Numbered from the stretch's first letter, positions 52,182 through 62,084 are shown. The stretch: 64,000 nucleotides of DNA from Verrucomicrobiota bacterium (GCA_022711435.1 JAKLFB010000028.1:1-64000); one strand, 5' to 3'. The notes: generated by a model from the sequence alone, not told the origin. Program-made: numbers and translations.

Positions 52182-52197
52182 TGGGTCATTTCACCCA
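52182..52197. promoter_or_regulatory. Enhancer palindrome, distal copy
   Basis: TGGGTCATTTCACCCA has perfect TGGGT/ACCCA arms. It is 45 bp from the proximal copy, on roughly the same face of the helix (about four turns), and ends 13 bp before the regulator stop codon. Confidence 0.82.
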
Positions 52198-52209
52198 TTC
52201 TCTGTTTAA

Positions 52210-53697
52210 TCAACCGGCTGAATCGAGCAGCCCATCTTTTTTCGCTTGGGCGATGTGGTAGCGGAGGTAATCACGGCTGACACCCAACAACCGGGAGGCA
52301 GCCGATATGTTTCCGTCGCTTTGGGCCAGGGCATGTCGGATCAGACGCTGGATTGCCTGATCCAAGGAGAAGCCATCGCTGGGGAACCGGTATTGATCGT
52401 TGAACCAATCGTCCGGGGTTGCGGATGGGCGGTCTGCGGCGGGCGGGCGGGCGGGTGTCGATTCTTGAGATGGAGCCAGATGGGGGAAATCGAGCTCGTG
52501 GGAATCTTCGAAAATGATGGCGCGTTCGAGCTCGTGCATGAGTTCGCGGACATTTCCTGGCCATCGGTAAGCGAGCAGGCGATGGCGGCCTTCGGGTGTG
52601 ATCTTGCGGTTGGGCAGGCGGTGCCGGCGGCAGATGCGGGCCATGAGCTCCTCGGCCAGCGGCACAATCTCCCCTTCCCGGTCGCGCAGCGGCGGAAGGC
52701 GGATCCGGCACAGATCCAGGCGGTGGGCGAGGTCTTCGCGGATCTGGCCGAGCGCGACGAGGTCCATCAAGGGCTTGTGGCTGGCGGCGATGATCCGGAC
52801 ATCGACCTCGAGGGTGCGGCTGGCTCCGAGCCGGCGGATGCGGCCATCCTCGATGGCGGTGAGCAGTTTAGCCTGGAGGGGCGCGGCCAGGCTCGGCAAT
52901 TCATCCAGGAAGAGCGTGCCGCCCTGGGCGGCCTCGAGCAGTCCGATCCGGGCGGTCTTGGCATCGGTGAACGCGCCGCGCTCGTGTCCGAAGAGCTCCG
53001 ATTCCGCCAGCGTTTCGGGCACTGCCGAGCAGTTCATCTCGACCAGCGGCTGGCCGGCGCGGGGCCCGCGGTGATGGAGCCAGCGAGCGAGCATGGTTTT
53101 GCCGGTGCCGGTCTCGCCCTCGATCAACACAGGCGGCAGCCGGTTTTGGAGGCGCCGGTCGACAGCCAGGATTCGTTCCAGCTGCTCGCGCAATCCGGCC
53201 AGGGCGTGTCCGAAGACGAAGGCATCCTCGGATGGCTCCCGATGACGCCGCTGGTGCTCATCGAGCCGCGCAGCCAGCCGCATCTTCCGGGCCCGCTGGA
53301 TGACGAGCGGCAGCTCCGCCGGATCGAACGGTTTGACCAGGTAATCGACGGCGCCCCATCGCATGGCCTCGACCGCGCCCGACACGGCGCCCTCGGCGGT
53401 CATCACCACGACTCCGGCGTTGCCGCTGAAGACCTGGTCGCGCAGCAGATCCGTTCCACGCCCGTCGGGGAGGTTGACATCCAGAAAGACCCAGTCGAAC
53501 GCCGATTCGGCGGCCCAGCGGCGCGCCGCCGCCGCGGTGTCTGCTCCGGTGACGTCCGCACCCTGCTTCTCGAGATAGGCCACGAGCTGCTTCCGAAACA
53601 GGAGGTCGTCCTCGACCACCAGGATGCTCGCCGCCGAAAGCTTTGCATGCTCCATATCGGTCACAGGCATCGGAATGAATTCCGATGGCATAGACAT
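52210..53697 (-). CDS. NtrC-family sigma-54 response regulator
   Basis: A 495-residue activator. The receiver has phospho-acceptor Asp in FLDVNLPDGRG and the signalling Lys in VDYLVKPFD. The AAA+ domain has Walker A GETGTGKT, GHERGAFTDA in place of the canonical GAFTGA sigma-54 contact loop, Walker B GGTLFLDEL and the sensor region RLPPLRDREGEI. The C-terminal Fis-type HTH is NISAASRLLGVSRDYLRYHI. ATG 53697 has GGGAGG ten nt upstream; the upstream TTG is weaker. Its stop lies 13 bp from an enhancer palindrome that controls the next unit. Confidence 0.93.
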   Translation of the reverse strand: MSMPSEFIPMPVTDMEHAKLSAASILVVEDDLLFRKQLVAYLEKQGADVTGADTAAAARRWAAESAFDWVFLDVNLPDGRGTDLLRDQVFSGNAGVVVMTAEGAVSGAVEAMRWGAVDYLVKPFDPAELPLVIQRARKMRLAARLDEHQRRHREPSEDAFVFGHALAGLREQLERILAVDRRLQNRLPPVLIEGETGTGKTMLARWLHHRGPRAGQPLVEMNCSAVPETLAESELFGHERGAFTDAKTARIGLLEAAQGGTLFLDELPSLAAPLQAKLLTAIEDGRIRRLGASRTLEVDVRIIAASHKPLMDLVALGQIREDLAHRLDLCRIRLPPLRDREGEIVPLAEELMARICRRHRLPNRKITPEGRHRLLAYRWPGNVRELMHELERAIIFEDSHELDFPHLAPSQESTPARPPAADRPSATPDDWFNDQYRFPSDGFSLDQAIQRLIRHALAQSDGNISAASRLLGVSRDYLRYHIAQAKKDGLLDSAG

Positions 53698-53869
53698 TCC
53701 GATCAAGCCCCCTCCCGGCTCAAGGAAAAACTGTGGAAAACCAGCGGCCCTGGCGGGTGCATGGACGCGATGCGGCGCATCGTCTGCCGCAGAGGCCCGT
53801 TCTGCAGAACTTTGATTGACTTGGCAAGATCGGATCGCTTACACAGCCTATGGCGTAATTGCTGTAACT

Positions 53870-56800
53870 ATGAAAAGACACCATCCTCCTTCCGTGCGGC
53901 ACAAGGCCGTCTTGCGCATCGGCGCCTTGCCGCTGCCATACTTCATCATTCTCTCCATCCTGCTCGGTCTGGCGCAAAGCGCTTTCGGCCAGATGCATGC
54001 GTTTTCGAACGTCTGGAGCGTGGTGGCGGAGGCGCCGTCCCACCCCTTCCTGAAGGCCACGGGCGACCGAACCCGCGGGCTGGACTACAACCCGGCCACT
54101 GGCCACCTCCTGGTGGTGAGCCGGGAGGGGTCCACCGCGGTTCACATACTGGATTCGACCAACGGCGTTGTGCTTGGCGCTTTGCCCTTTGACAGCGGCG
54201 TGATCTCTGGAGGCAATTTCCCCCTCAGCATGATCGGGATCACGACCGATGGCGTGATCTACGTCGGAAACCTGACCACCGACGCGACCGGAGCGAACGG
54301 GCCATTCAAGCTCTATCGCTGGGCGAATGAAACGGCACAGCCCGAGAAGGTTTACGAAGGGGATCCTTCCGGCGGCAGCACCACCGGCACGAACCCGCGG
54401 CGCTTTGGCGATTCGATTGCCGTCCGCGGCACGGGCGCCAGCACCCAGATCCTGCTGGGCACGTATAACCAGGGGGTTGGTTTGCTGACGACAGCCGACG
54501 GCGTGAACTTTACGGCCACCAAGATCGTGACCGACCTCGCAGAACAAGACAGCCGCTGGGGGATCGCCTGGGGCGCGGGCGACACCTTCTGGGTCAAGCA
54601 GGGAACGGGCAACCTCAAGAACCTCACCCTCGACCTCGAGGCGAACACCGCCAAGACAACGCGGAGCATCCCCTTGCCTGCCGGCCCTGGCGGGCCCCTC
54701 GCCGTCGACCTGAGCCGCAACCTGATCGCCATCCTGCAATGCTCGACGACCACCGACCCGGCCAATCACAAGCTCCGCGTGTTCGACATTTCGAATCCGG
54801 CCGCGCCCGTGCAGACCGACACGACCAAGGACATGCCGGCTGCGAACGTTAATGGCAACTCCGTCGGCGCGGTCTCTCTCCGGGACGGCCTGCTATTTGC
54901 CCTGGAGACCAACAACGGCATCGTGGGATACACGGTTCATGAGGCGGTCTATGCCCCGAGCATCACGAGCCATCCGGCCAACATCCAGCTCTGGGAAGGC
55001 GCCCGGTATGTGGTCAGCGCCGGGATCAGCGGAACGCAGCCCCTGGCCTATCAATGGCGGTTCGACGGGGTGGATCTGGCGGGCGAGACGCAGGCGACAG
55101 TGACGCTTCCGGCCGTGACCTTGGCCCACGCGGGCAGCTACCAGGTGGTGGTCACCAACGCCTCTGGCGCCGCCTCGAGCAACCCCGGCACGCTCACGGT
55201 CACCCGCGGAAATCCATCCGATCTGGTCACCAACATCTGGAGCATCGAGCCCAATCTTCGGCCTTACCTGACCTCGATCCCGGGCTACAAGGAATACAGC
55301 GTGGCCATCAACCCCGCGAACACCAACGTGCTGGTCCTGACGCGTCAAAACCCGACCAACATGCTGGTTGTTCTCGACGGGCTGACCGGGGCCGAGAAAC
55401 ATTACATTGATTATTCGGGGCTGCTGCCGATTTCGAGCGGCTACAACAAAGTGGATGTGGCCGATGATGGGACGGTCTATCTCTGCAACCTCAGCACCGA
55501 CACCATCAACAATCCGTTCCGGATCGACGCCTTGTCCGACGACGGCCCCGTGCCGGCGCTGGCCGGGCGCATGCTTTATTCGGGCGATCCAGGCAATGGA
55601 TGGACGTCCGTCAACGTCGTTTGGGGCGGCACGCTGGCCGTGCGCGGCTCGGGCCCTGAAACCCAGATCCTCCTGGGTTCGGGCAGCTACAACCAATCGA
55701 GCAGGACCGTGGCCATCCTCCAGCTCGACAACTCCGGTTTCTTTACCTCGACCGCGATCACCATTGCCGACGCGCCCGACAAGTTCGCCCGCCTGGGCAT
55801 CGACTGGGGCCCGGGCACGAACACCTTCTGGGCCAAATCCGTCGGCCAGCTGGTCTTGGTCGAGTTCGATCTCGCCACACAAACCGGGGCGGTGAAGAAG
55901 ATCTACCCGACCACCGGGCCGCGAAGCGTCTTCAACTCGATCACGGGCATCAAATACGATCCGGCCACCCAGCTTCTTGCGGGTCTGCTGAACGGCTCTC
56001 CGCCCTCGCCGGTGAGCGTTCCCATCTACGATGTCAGCGACATCGATGCCGGCCCCTTCTGGGTGGATCACGAGCTGTTCACCACCTACAACGCAGACAT
56101 CGAGTACCAGGGCAACGTCGACCTCGCCAACGGCTATCTCGTCGCCCTCGGTGTCAACAACGGTGTCAAGGCATTCAAGATCAATGCGGGCGCGCCGTCG
56201 CGTCTGCCGGTGATCCTGGCGCATCCGGCCGGCGCGACCTGGTTCGCCAGCACCAGTCCCACGCTGAGCGTGACGGCCGACAGCCCCACCCCGTTGACCT
56301 ATCAGTGGTTCTTCAATGGCGCCGAGGCGATCCCGGGCGCGACGTCGGCTACCCTGACCCTGACCAACATCCAGCTGTCTCAGGCAGGCGAGTACCATGT
56401 TCGCGTCTCCAATGCCGATGGCTACCGCGACAGCATCCCCGCCTCGCTGGCCGTCCTGCCGCTCAACAACACCCCCCAGATGACCAACATCTGGTCGGCC
56501 ATTGCGGGCAGCCGGCCCTATCTCAACCTCAACTATTACGAGTACGGGATGGCTTTCAACCCGGCGACGTCGAATCTCCTGGTGGCCAGCTATGTGGCGA
56601 CCAATCCCACGCCCGTCATCATCGCCGTGCTGGATGCCCTGACGGGCGCCGACAAGCACACCCTGGACGTGAGCTTCGTCAGTGGCGGCAACCGCTGGAT
56701 CAACAAGATCGGGGTCGCTGACGACGGCGCGGTCTACGCCGCCAACCGCACCACCAGCGCCGGCACCGTCCCGTTCACGCTCTACCGGTGGGCCGACGAC

Positions 56801-57646
56801 CAGCCAGCCACCCTCCCCACGATCGCCTTCTCCGGCGATCCGTTTTCCGTCCTGAACCCCAACAAGCTCTGCGGATGGACCATGGAGGTCCGCGGCGCGG
56901 GCCTCAACACGGAGATCCTCCTGAGCACCGATGCCACCAACGTGCTCTCGATCCTCACAACCACGGATGGCCTCAATTTCGTCCCGAACGAAATCCTGGT
57001 GCCCGGCGTTCCCGCCAACTTCGCGCGGCTCGGCATCTCGTGGGGCGCCGGCAACACCTTCTGGGTCAAGACCTGGCAGGGCCCCACCTACCTGGTCCAA
57101 TACGACCTGGCTGCCGCTACAGGAACCGTCCTCAAGACCTACGACAACAGCCACCTGCCGCTGACCGCCACGACCTTGGCATACAACGACGACCTCAAAT
57201 TCCTGGCCACGGTCGCCCGGGACGACCAGAAAAACGTGCAGATCTACAGCGTCGCCGACCTCGAAGCCGGCCCGCAGTTCCGCGACCAGGAGCTGTTCCC
57301 CACCTACAACGCCAGCATCGAAGCCAATGGCGCGCTGGACTTCGGCGGCAACACGTATCTGTTCGCGCTGAACGAGAACAACGGGCTCATGGCCTTCCGG
57401 ATCGACTCGAGCTATCAGCCGCCTGTGGGCGCGTTCAAGATCCTGGGTGTCACGGCTGCGGAGGGCGTGGTCACCCTGACCTGGGAATCCCAAGCGGGCA
57501 AGAGCTATCAGGTCATGTCGGCCGCCTCGGCCCTCGGCCCGTGGGAAAACCGGGGGGCGCCCGTGAGCGCGACCGGAGCCACCGCTTCCTATCAGGATGA
57601 TACAGGCGGCGCGGCCATCCGGTTCTACAAGGTGGCGATCCCGTAA
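53870..57646 (+). CDS. Giant secreted protein: three propeller-like repeats with Ig-like domains
   Basis: A 1258-residue protein with a signal peptide (hydrophobic ~20-40, cleavage probably after AFG). It has three homologous ~300-residue units, each opening with a variant of TNIWS...RPYL and containing GDTFWVK-type motifs (GAGNTFWVK, GPGTNTFWAK); these read like beta-propellers. Ig-like inserts separate them (ITSHPANIQLWEGARYVVSA; AGSYQVVVTNASGAAS). The C-terminus VTLTWESQAGKSYQVMSAAS is the common Verrucomicrobia exported-protein module. No enzyme motif was seen. It is likely an extracellular binding or adhesion protein. ATG 53870 begins the signal peptide; the upstream TTG extension is rejected. 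Confidence 0.85.
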   Translation: MKRHHPPSVRHKAVLRIGALPLPYFIILSILLGLAQSAFGQMHAFSNVWSVVAEAPSHPFLKATGDRTRGLDYNPATGHLLVVSREGSTAVHILDSTNGVVLGALPFDSGVISGGNFPLSMIGITTDGVIYVGNLTTDATGANGPFKLYRWANETAQPEKVYEGDPSGGSTTGTNPRRFGDSIAVRGTGASTQILLGTYNQGVGLLTTADGVNFTATKIVTDLAEQDSRWGIAWGAGDTFWVKQGTGNLKNLTLDLEANTAKTTRSIPLPAGPGGPLAVDLSRNLIAILQCSTTTDPANHKLRVFDISNPAAPVQTDTTKDMPAANVNGNSVGAVSLRDGLLFALETNNGIVGYTVHEAVYAPSITSHPANIQLWEGARYVVSAGISGTQPLAYQWRFDGVDLAGETQATVTLPAVTLAHAGSYQVVVTNASGAASSNPGTLTVTRGNPSDLVTNIWSIEPNLRPYLTSIPGYKEYSVAINPANTNVLVLTRQNPTNMLVVLDGLTGAEKHYIDYSGLLPISSGYNKVDVADDGTVYLCNLSTDTINNPFRIDALSDDGPVPALAGRMLYSGDPGNGWTSVNVVWGGTLAVRGSGPETQILLGSGSYNQSSRTVAILQLDNSGFFTSTAITIADAPDKFARLGIDWGPGTNTFWAKSVGQLVLVEFDLATQTGAVKKIYPTTGPRSVFNSITGIKYDPATQLLAGLLNGSPPSPVSVPIYDVSDIDAGPFWVDHELFTTYNADIEYQGNVDLANGYLVALGVNNGVKAFKINAGAPSRLPVILAHPAGATWFASTSPTLSVTADSPTPLTYQWFFNGAEAIPGATSATLTLTNIQLSQAGEYHVRVSNADGYRDSIPASLAVLPLNNTPQMTNIWSAIAGSRPYLNLNYYEYGMAFNPATSNLLVASYVATNPTPVIIAVLDALTGADKHTLDVSFVSGGNRWINKIGVADDGAVYAANRTTSAGTVPFTLYRWADDQPATLPTIAFSGDPFSVLNPNKLCGWTMEVRGAGLNTEILLSTDATNVLSILTTTDGLNFVPNEILVPGVPANFARLGISWGAGNTFWVKTWQGPTYLVQYDLAAATGTVLKTYDNSHLPLTATTLAYNDDLKFLATVARDDQKNVQIYSVADLEAGPQFRDQELFPTYNASIEANGALDFGGNTYLFALNENNGLMAFRIDSSYQPPVGAFKILGVTAAEGVVTLTWESQAGKSYQVMSAASALGPWENRGAPVSATGATASYQDDTGGAAIRFYKVAIP

Positions 57647-57670
57647 TCCATCGGATCAGATCCAGGTGCG

Positions 57671-57710
57671 AAACCCTGTCGGTGAATCAACGCCGGCAGG
57701 GTTTTTCTGT
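57671..57710 (+). terminator. Intrinsic terminator after giant secreted-protein gene
   Basis: AAACCCTGTCGG (57671-57682) pairs with CCGGCAGGGTTT (57693-57704) with one wobble and runs into TTTTTCTGTTTT. It lies 25 nt past the stop. Confidence 0.85.
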
Positions 57711-57786
57711 TTTCAGCGTCCCAGTCGCAACGGTCCTGTCACTCCACTATTGCTCTGGGGGGATCGATGCCCCAAAATTGCCCGGT

Positions 57787-60567
57787 ATGTCAACGGTCCG
57801 AAGACAGTACCCGTTTCACCTGATCGAGCCGAAATGGCGGGGTTTTTGGGATCGGCAGCGGACATTCCGCGCCTGGAATCCAGGGGATTCGATCTCGCCC
57901 GAGCATCCGTTTGCGCAGCGCCATCGCTGTCTGCCTCCCAAGTTTTATATTCTGGACATGTTCCCCTACCCTTCGGGCGCGGGGCTACATGTGGGGCATC
58001 CGGAGGGTTACACTGCGACGGACATCCTGGCCCGCTACAAGCGTGCGATCGGCTACAACGTGCTGCATCCGATGGGCTGGGACGCCTTCGGGCTGCCAGC
58101 CGAGCAATACGCGATTAAGACGGGCCAGCACCCTCGCGTCACCACCGAGGCCAACATCGCCACCTTTAAGCGCCAGATCCAGGCACTGGGCTTCAGCTAC
58201 GACTGGGAGCGCGAGATCGACACGACCGATCCCGGCTATTTCAGGTGGACACAATGGATATTCCTGCGGCTCTATGGCTCGTGGTTCAATCCGGCCACGC
58301 AGCGGGCGGAGCCGATCGAAACGCTCCCTTATCCGCCTGACATCGTCACCGACGGGCAGCGCCGGGCCTACCGGGATGCCCGGCGCCTGGCCTACGTGGC
58401 GGAGGCGCCCGTCAATTGGTGCCCCGAACTGGGGACCGTCCTCGCCAACGAGGAAGTGATCGACGGCAAGAGCGAGGTCGGCGGCTTCCCGGTCGTGCGC
58501 AAGCCGATGCGCCAATGGATGCTCCGGATCACCGTCTATGCCGAGCGCCTCCTGCGCGACCTGGATCTCATCGATTGGAGCCCGTCGCTCAAGGATATGC
58601 AGCGGAATTGGATCGGCCGCTCCGAAGGCGCCGAGGTCCATTTCCCCCTCGCCGATCCCATCCCGTCAGCGGATGCCGGCGAGAATGCGATCACCGTGTT
58701 CACCACGCGACCGGACACGCTCTTTGGGGCCACCTACATGGTGCTGGCGCCGGAGCATCGGTTGGTGGATGGCCTGATCCCCGGCGCCTGGCCTGCCCAT
58801 ACGCCTGACGCCTGGAAAGGCGCCAACCCCGCCTCGACACCCCGCGAGGCAGTGGCCGCCTACCGCGCCTTCGCTGCCGCCAAATCCGATCTCGAGCGCA
58901 CGGACCTTGCCAAGGAGAAAACCGGCGTGTTCACCGGCGCCTTTGCTGTCAATCCGGTCAATCAGGAGCGGATCCCGATCTGGATCGCGGATTACGTCCT
59001 CGCCTCTTACGGAACGGGCGCCATCATGGCGGTGCCCGCCCACGACACGCGCGACCTCGAGTTCGCCCGCCAGTACGATCTGCCCGTGCGGATTGTCGTC
59101 CAGGCGCCCGTGGGCAAGGAATCGATCGGCTACATCGACGACGGCGTCAGCGTCAACTCCGCCTTTCTGGATGGCCTGCCGACACCGGAGGCCAAGCAGC
59201 GGATCGCCGCATGGCTCGAGGAGCGCGGGGCGGGCTATCGGATGATCAACTACAAGCTCCGGGACTGGCTGTTCAGCCGCCAGCGTTACTGGGGCGAGCC
59301 CTTCCCCATCGCCTGGCGCCAGGGACAGCACGAAAGCATCCCCGAATCCGATCTTCCCGTCGTGCCGCCCCCGCTGGCGGATTACAAGCCAACCGGTTCC
59401 GGCGAGCCGCCGCTGGCGCGCGCTGCCCAGTGGGTCCAGCGTCCCGACGGTTCCCTGCGAGAAACCAACACCATGCCGCAATGGGCCGGCAGTTGCTGGT
59501 ACTACCTGCGCTATCTGGACCCCGGCAACTCCCGCGCCTTCTGCGATCCGGTCGCCGAACGCTACTGGATGTCTGGGGACCCGCCTGGCGAGCCTACTCC
59601 CGGCGCCCCATCCAAGCCCACGCCCGGTGTCGACCTCTACGTGGGCGGCACCGAGCATGCCGTCCTCCACCTCCTCTATGCCCGGTTCTGGCACAAGGTC
59701 CTCTTTGATCTGAATTGCGTCTCGACTCCCGAGCCGTTCTTCAAGCTCGTCAACCAGGGGCTGATCCTTGGCGAAGACGGCCAGAAGATGTCCAAATCCA
59801 GGGGAAACGTCGTGAATCCGGACGAGATCCTGGCGCAGTATGGCGCCGATGCGTTCCGCCTCTACGAGATGTTCATGGGGCCGCTCGAGATGGTGAAGCC
59901 GTGGAGCACCCAGGGCGTCGAAGGCGTTTACCGGTTTCTAGGCAGGGTGTGGCGGTTGTTGGTGGACGAGCGCAGCGAGCAGGAGTTCGAGCAGGCCCAG
60001 ACCCTTGCCGGGGCGGATGACATCTCGCTGCTCGACCGTCTGCGTCTGCACGCGCTCGTGCAGGACGCCCCGCCCGCCCAGGGCCAGCTCAAAGCCCTCC
60101 ATACCGCCATCCGCAAAGTCACCGAGGATCTCGAGGCCATGCGATTCAACACCGCCATCTCGGCCCTGATGGTCTTCGTGAACGAGGCGATGGAATGGCC
60201 CCAGCGGCCGGCAGCGGTCCTGGGCACGTTCCTGCAGTTGCTGCAGCCGTTCGCGCCGCACCTGGCCGAGGAGCTCTACCAGCGGCTGGCGGCCGCCTTC
60301 CCTGCGGCCTTGGGCGCCGCATCCACGCTCGCCTACCTGCCGTGGCCCAAACATGATCCCTCGTTCCTGGTCGAATCGGTCGTCGAGCTGCCCGTGCAGG
60401 TCAATGGCCGGCTCCGAGGCCGGATCCAGGTTCCCGCCCAGGCCGGTCCGGACGAAATTCAGGCCGCGGCCCTTGCCAGCCCATCGATCCAGCCGTTCCT
60501 GGCGGGAAAGGCGATTCGCAAAGTCATCGTGGTGCCAGGAAAAATCGTCAACATCACCCTCGCTTGA
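57787..60567 (+). CDS. leuS: Leucyl-tRNA synthetase
   Basis: A 926-residue class I synthetase. The HIGH box region is FPYPSGAGLHVGHPEGYTAT and the KMSKS box is EDGQKMSKSRGNVVNP. A CP1 editing domain (~240-430; TTRPDTLFGATYMVLAPEH) precedes the C-terminal anticodon-binding helices and the small terminal domain (VNGRLRGRIQVPA). A Pro-rich insertion (PPGEPTPGAPSKPTPG) sits before the VGGTEHAVLHLLY region. ATG 57787 gives the family-typical start QYPFHLIEPKW. A GTG further upstream is less likely, as it lies within the terminator stem. Confidence 0.97.
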   Translation: MSTVRRQYPFHLIEPKWRGFWDRQRTFRAWNPGDSISPEHPFAQRHRCLPPKFYILDMFPYPSGAGLHVGHPEGYTATDILARYKRAIGYNVLHPMGWDAFGLPAEQYAIKTGQHPRVTTEANIATFKRQIQALGFSYDWEREIDTTDPGYFRWTQWIFLRLYGSWFNPATQRAEPIETLPYPPDIVTDGQRRAYRDARRLAYVAEAPVNWCPELGTVLANEEVIDGKSEVGGFPVVRKPMRQWMLRITVYAERLLRDLDLIDWSPSLKDMQRNWIGRSEGAEVHFPLADPIPSADAGENAITVFTTRPDTLFGATYMVLAPEHRLVDGLIPGAWPAHTPDAWKGANPASTPREAVAAYRAFAAAKSDLERTDLAKEKTGVFTGAFAVNPVNQERIPIWIADYVLASYGTGAIMAVPAHDTRDLEFARQYDLPVRIVVQAPVGKESIGYIDDGVSVNSAFLDGLPTPEAKQRIAAWLEERGAGYRMINYKLRDWLFSRQRYWGEPFPIAWRQGQHESIPESDLPVVPPPLADYKPTGSGEPPLARAAQWVQRPDGSLRETNTMPQWAGSCWYYLRYLDPGNSRAFCDPVAERYWMSGDPPGEPTPGAPSKPTPGVDLYVGGTEHAVLHLLYARFWHKVLFDLNCVSTPEPFFKLVNQGLILGEDGQKMSKSRGNVVNPDEILAQYGADAFRLYEMFMGPLEMVKPWSTQGVEGVYRFLGRVWRLLVDERSEQEFEQAQTLAGADDISLLDRLRLHALVQDAPPAQGQLKALHTAIRKVTEDLEAMRFNTAISALMVFVNEAMEWPQRPAAVLGTFLQLLQPFAPHLAEELYQRLAAAFPAALGAASTLAYLPWPKHDPSFLVESVVELPVQVNGRLRGRIQVPAQAGPDEIQAAALASPSIQPFLAGKAIRKVIVVPGKIVNITLA

Positions 60568-60723
60568 CGGATGCCTCATCCGCATGCATGTATGACATAG
60601 CGGCATGAGAACGATTGCGGCCCCATGGCGACTGTCAACCTCGTCGCGGCTCGGCTCGATGGCCGGCCCGGACGATGGATGGCGGGGGATCCGCGCTTTC
60701 GCATCTCGCCGCCGCCCGCAACC

Positions 60724-60855
60724 ATGTGGCGATTGACACCACGGGAACGAACGGTGCTCTGGACAGTTGTGGCCCTCCTGCTCGTCGGCTGGGGGGTCCG
60801 GACCTGGCGCGCCGCCCATCCCATCTCCCCTGCCCCGCCACCCGCGGCCCGTTGA
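60724..60855 (+). CDS. Small single-pass membrane protein
   Basis: A 43-residue ORF: MWRLTPRERTVLWTVVALLL, then VGWGVRTWRAAH. It is a short basic N-terminus, one transmembrane helix and a Pro/Ala-rich tail. The LTPRERxVL start resembles small membrane proteins I associate with Verrucomicrobia. It ends 5 nt before the Minf_1886 gene, so the two are probably co-transcribed. Its small size keeps confidence moderate. Confidence 0.5.
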   Translation: MWRLTPRERTVLWTVVALLLVGWGVRTWRAAHPISPAPPPAAR

Positions 60856-60860
60856 TTTGC

Positions 60861-61286
60861 ATGCAAGAACCCGACTTTCAGACCACGCTCGATCGGATCA
60901 TTGCCAAGGACCCGCGTTACCACAGGGACGCTTACCTGTTCGTGCGCGAGGCGCTGGATTACACGCAGAAAACCGTGGCGAAAAACAGCCCGCGCACCCC
61001 CCACCACGTGACCGGCCAGGAGCTGCTCGAAGGCATCCGCCAATACGCCTTGGGCCAGTTCGGCCCCCTCACGACGGTCGTCTTGGAAACCTGGGGCGTC
61101 TCCCGGTGCGAAGACTTCGGCGAAATCGTCTTCAACCTGGTCGACTGCCAGCTCCTGAGCAAGACCGAGCAGGACAGCCGCAACGATTTCAAAGGGGTTT
61201 ACGACTTCTATACCGCGTTCCGCGAGCCGTTTCTGCCCGCCGGCAAACGTCGAAAACCTGTCCCGCCGCCCCCCGCATCCCCGTAG
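60861..61286 (+). CDS. Minf_1886-family conserved protein
   Basis: A 141-residue protein: MQEPDFQTTLDRIIAKDPRY, YLFVREALDYTQ, HHVTGQELLEGIRQYALGQF, GPLTTVVLETWGV, then GEIVFNLVDCQLLSKTEQDS and DFKGVYDFYTAF. This is the pattern of the Planctomycetes/Verrucomicrobia domain TIGR04138 (Minf_1886 family). The function is unknown. It supports the phylum assignment. ATG 60861 is the conserved start; the upstream frame is unsupported. Confidence 0.9.
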   Translation: MQEPDFQTTLDRIIAKDPRYHRDAYLFVREALDYTQKTVAKNSPRTPHHVTGQELLEGIRQYALGQFGPLTTVVLETWGVSRCEDFGEIVFNLVDCQLLSKTEQDSRNDFKGVYDFYTAFREPFLPAGKRRKPVPPPPASP

Positions 61287-61374
61287 GGTTTGCGCAAGAA
61301 CCACCTCCGGTCTTGGCGGGAGCGCCGCCGGGCCAGATGCCGGGATGGAGACTTCGCCCTGCCCACAGCGCAGG

Positions 61375-61947
61375 TCACCCGCCCCTTTCGCGGGCGAGCG
61401 CGCCCCAGGTTTCCTGGTAGCACACGCGCACCGCTTCGTGCACCGCCAGCTCGCGCGGAAGCCGCCGGGCCTGGATCAGCTCGACGACATCGGCCTTGTC
61501 TTTCAGCCGCTGCACGGGGCTGTTCAACCAGCTGTCGAGCTTGAGCGAGATCAGCTCTTCCAGCGACGCAAATTGCGGTTGGTCCCGGACCGCCCGCGGC
61601 ACCGGGAACGGAACTTCGCAGCCCGATTTCAAGACGCGCCCAGCCGGCAGCAGGTTGATCAGCACGCCGTTGCGATTATCTTTCGCGCTGTCTTCGCAGC
61701 CAGGAACGCGGACGAATGGCCCCGGCAATCCGGCCGTCAGCCATTCCACTGCCTCGATCACGTCCGGCACCACAATGTCGCAGTCAAGGGTCACGCGGAA
61801 ATAGCCGTGCTCCTGGACAGCCAAGCCGCCCACCACAAGGTGCGGAACTCCATGATGCGCCAGAATCTCTACCGCGCTTCGCAGCGTCCGTTCGAGGCCT
61901 GACGTTCCAGTGTTCTCCCGCAGAATATGGGCGCTGGGGGTTTGCAC
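61375..61947 (-). CDS. Nucleotidyltransferase-fold protein (AbiEii/DUF6036-like)
   Basis: About 190 residues from GTG 61947. AVEILAHHGVPHLVVGGLAV, then RVTLDCDIVVPD, gives the GG...D-x-D core of minimal nucleotidyltransferases; the acidic pair is in DCDIVV. The later SLEELISLKLDSWLN, then DKADVVELIQARRLP, is typical of this group. Relatives act as toxin-like or antibiotic-type nucleotidyltransferases, but no antitoxin partner is visible. The start is uncertain because the open frame continues upstream across a strong hairpin, with no good ATG between. Confidence 0.75.
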   Translation of the reverse strand: MQTPSAHILRENTGTSGLERTLRSAVEILAHHGVPHLVVGGLAVQEHGYFRVTLDCDIVVPDVIEAVEWLTAGLPGPFVRVPGCEDSAKDNRNGVLINLLPAGRVLKSGCEVPFPVPRAVRDQPQFASLEELISLKLDSWLNSPVQRLKDKADVVELIQARRLPRELAVHEAVRVCYQETWGALARERGG

Positions 61948-62054
61948 TCGGACAGCATGGCAGAATCGACGCCGGTTGCCAATCTCGTTCCACGCAAGGC
62001 ATGAGCGGGGGAAGGGCTCAGGGATTTCAACAATGCTCGACCTCCTCTCCCCGG

Positions 62055-62084
62055 CCCTCCCCTCCACTGCCGCGGAGGGGAGGG
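62055..62084. terminator. Strong GC hairpin upstream of nucleotidyltransferase gene
   Basis: CCCTCCCCTCC (62055-62065) and GGAGGGGAGGG (62074-62084) form perfect 11-bp arms around 8 nt. There is no T-run. It may be a transcript-end or dispersed repeat element. The rest of 61948-62216 holds no gene. Confidence 0.55.

Noticed and set aside
52246..54192. 648-residue plus-strand frame across the sigma-54 regulator
   Set aside because: Overlaps the complete receiver/AAA+/HTH gene in antisense and crosses an intergenic region and the next gene start.
54893..57493. 866-residue open frame antisense to the giant secreted protein
   Set aside because: Complementary shadow of a repetitive gene; no signal peptide or motif.
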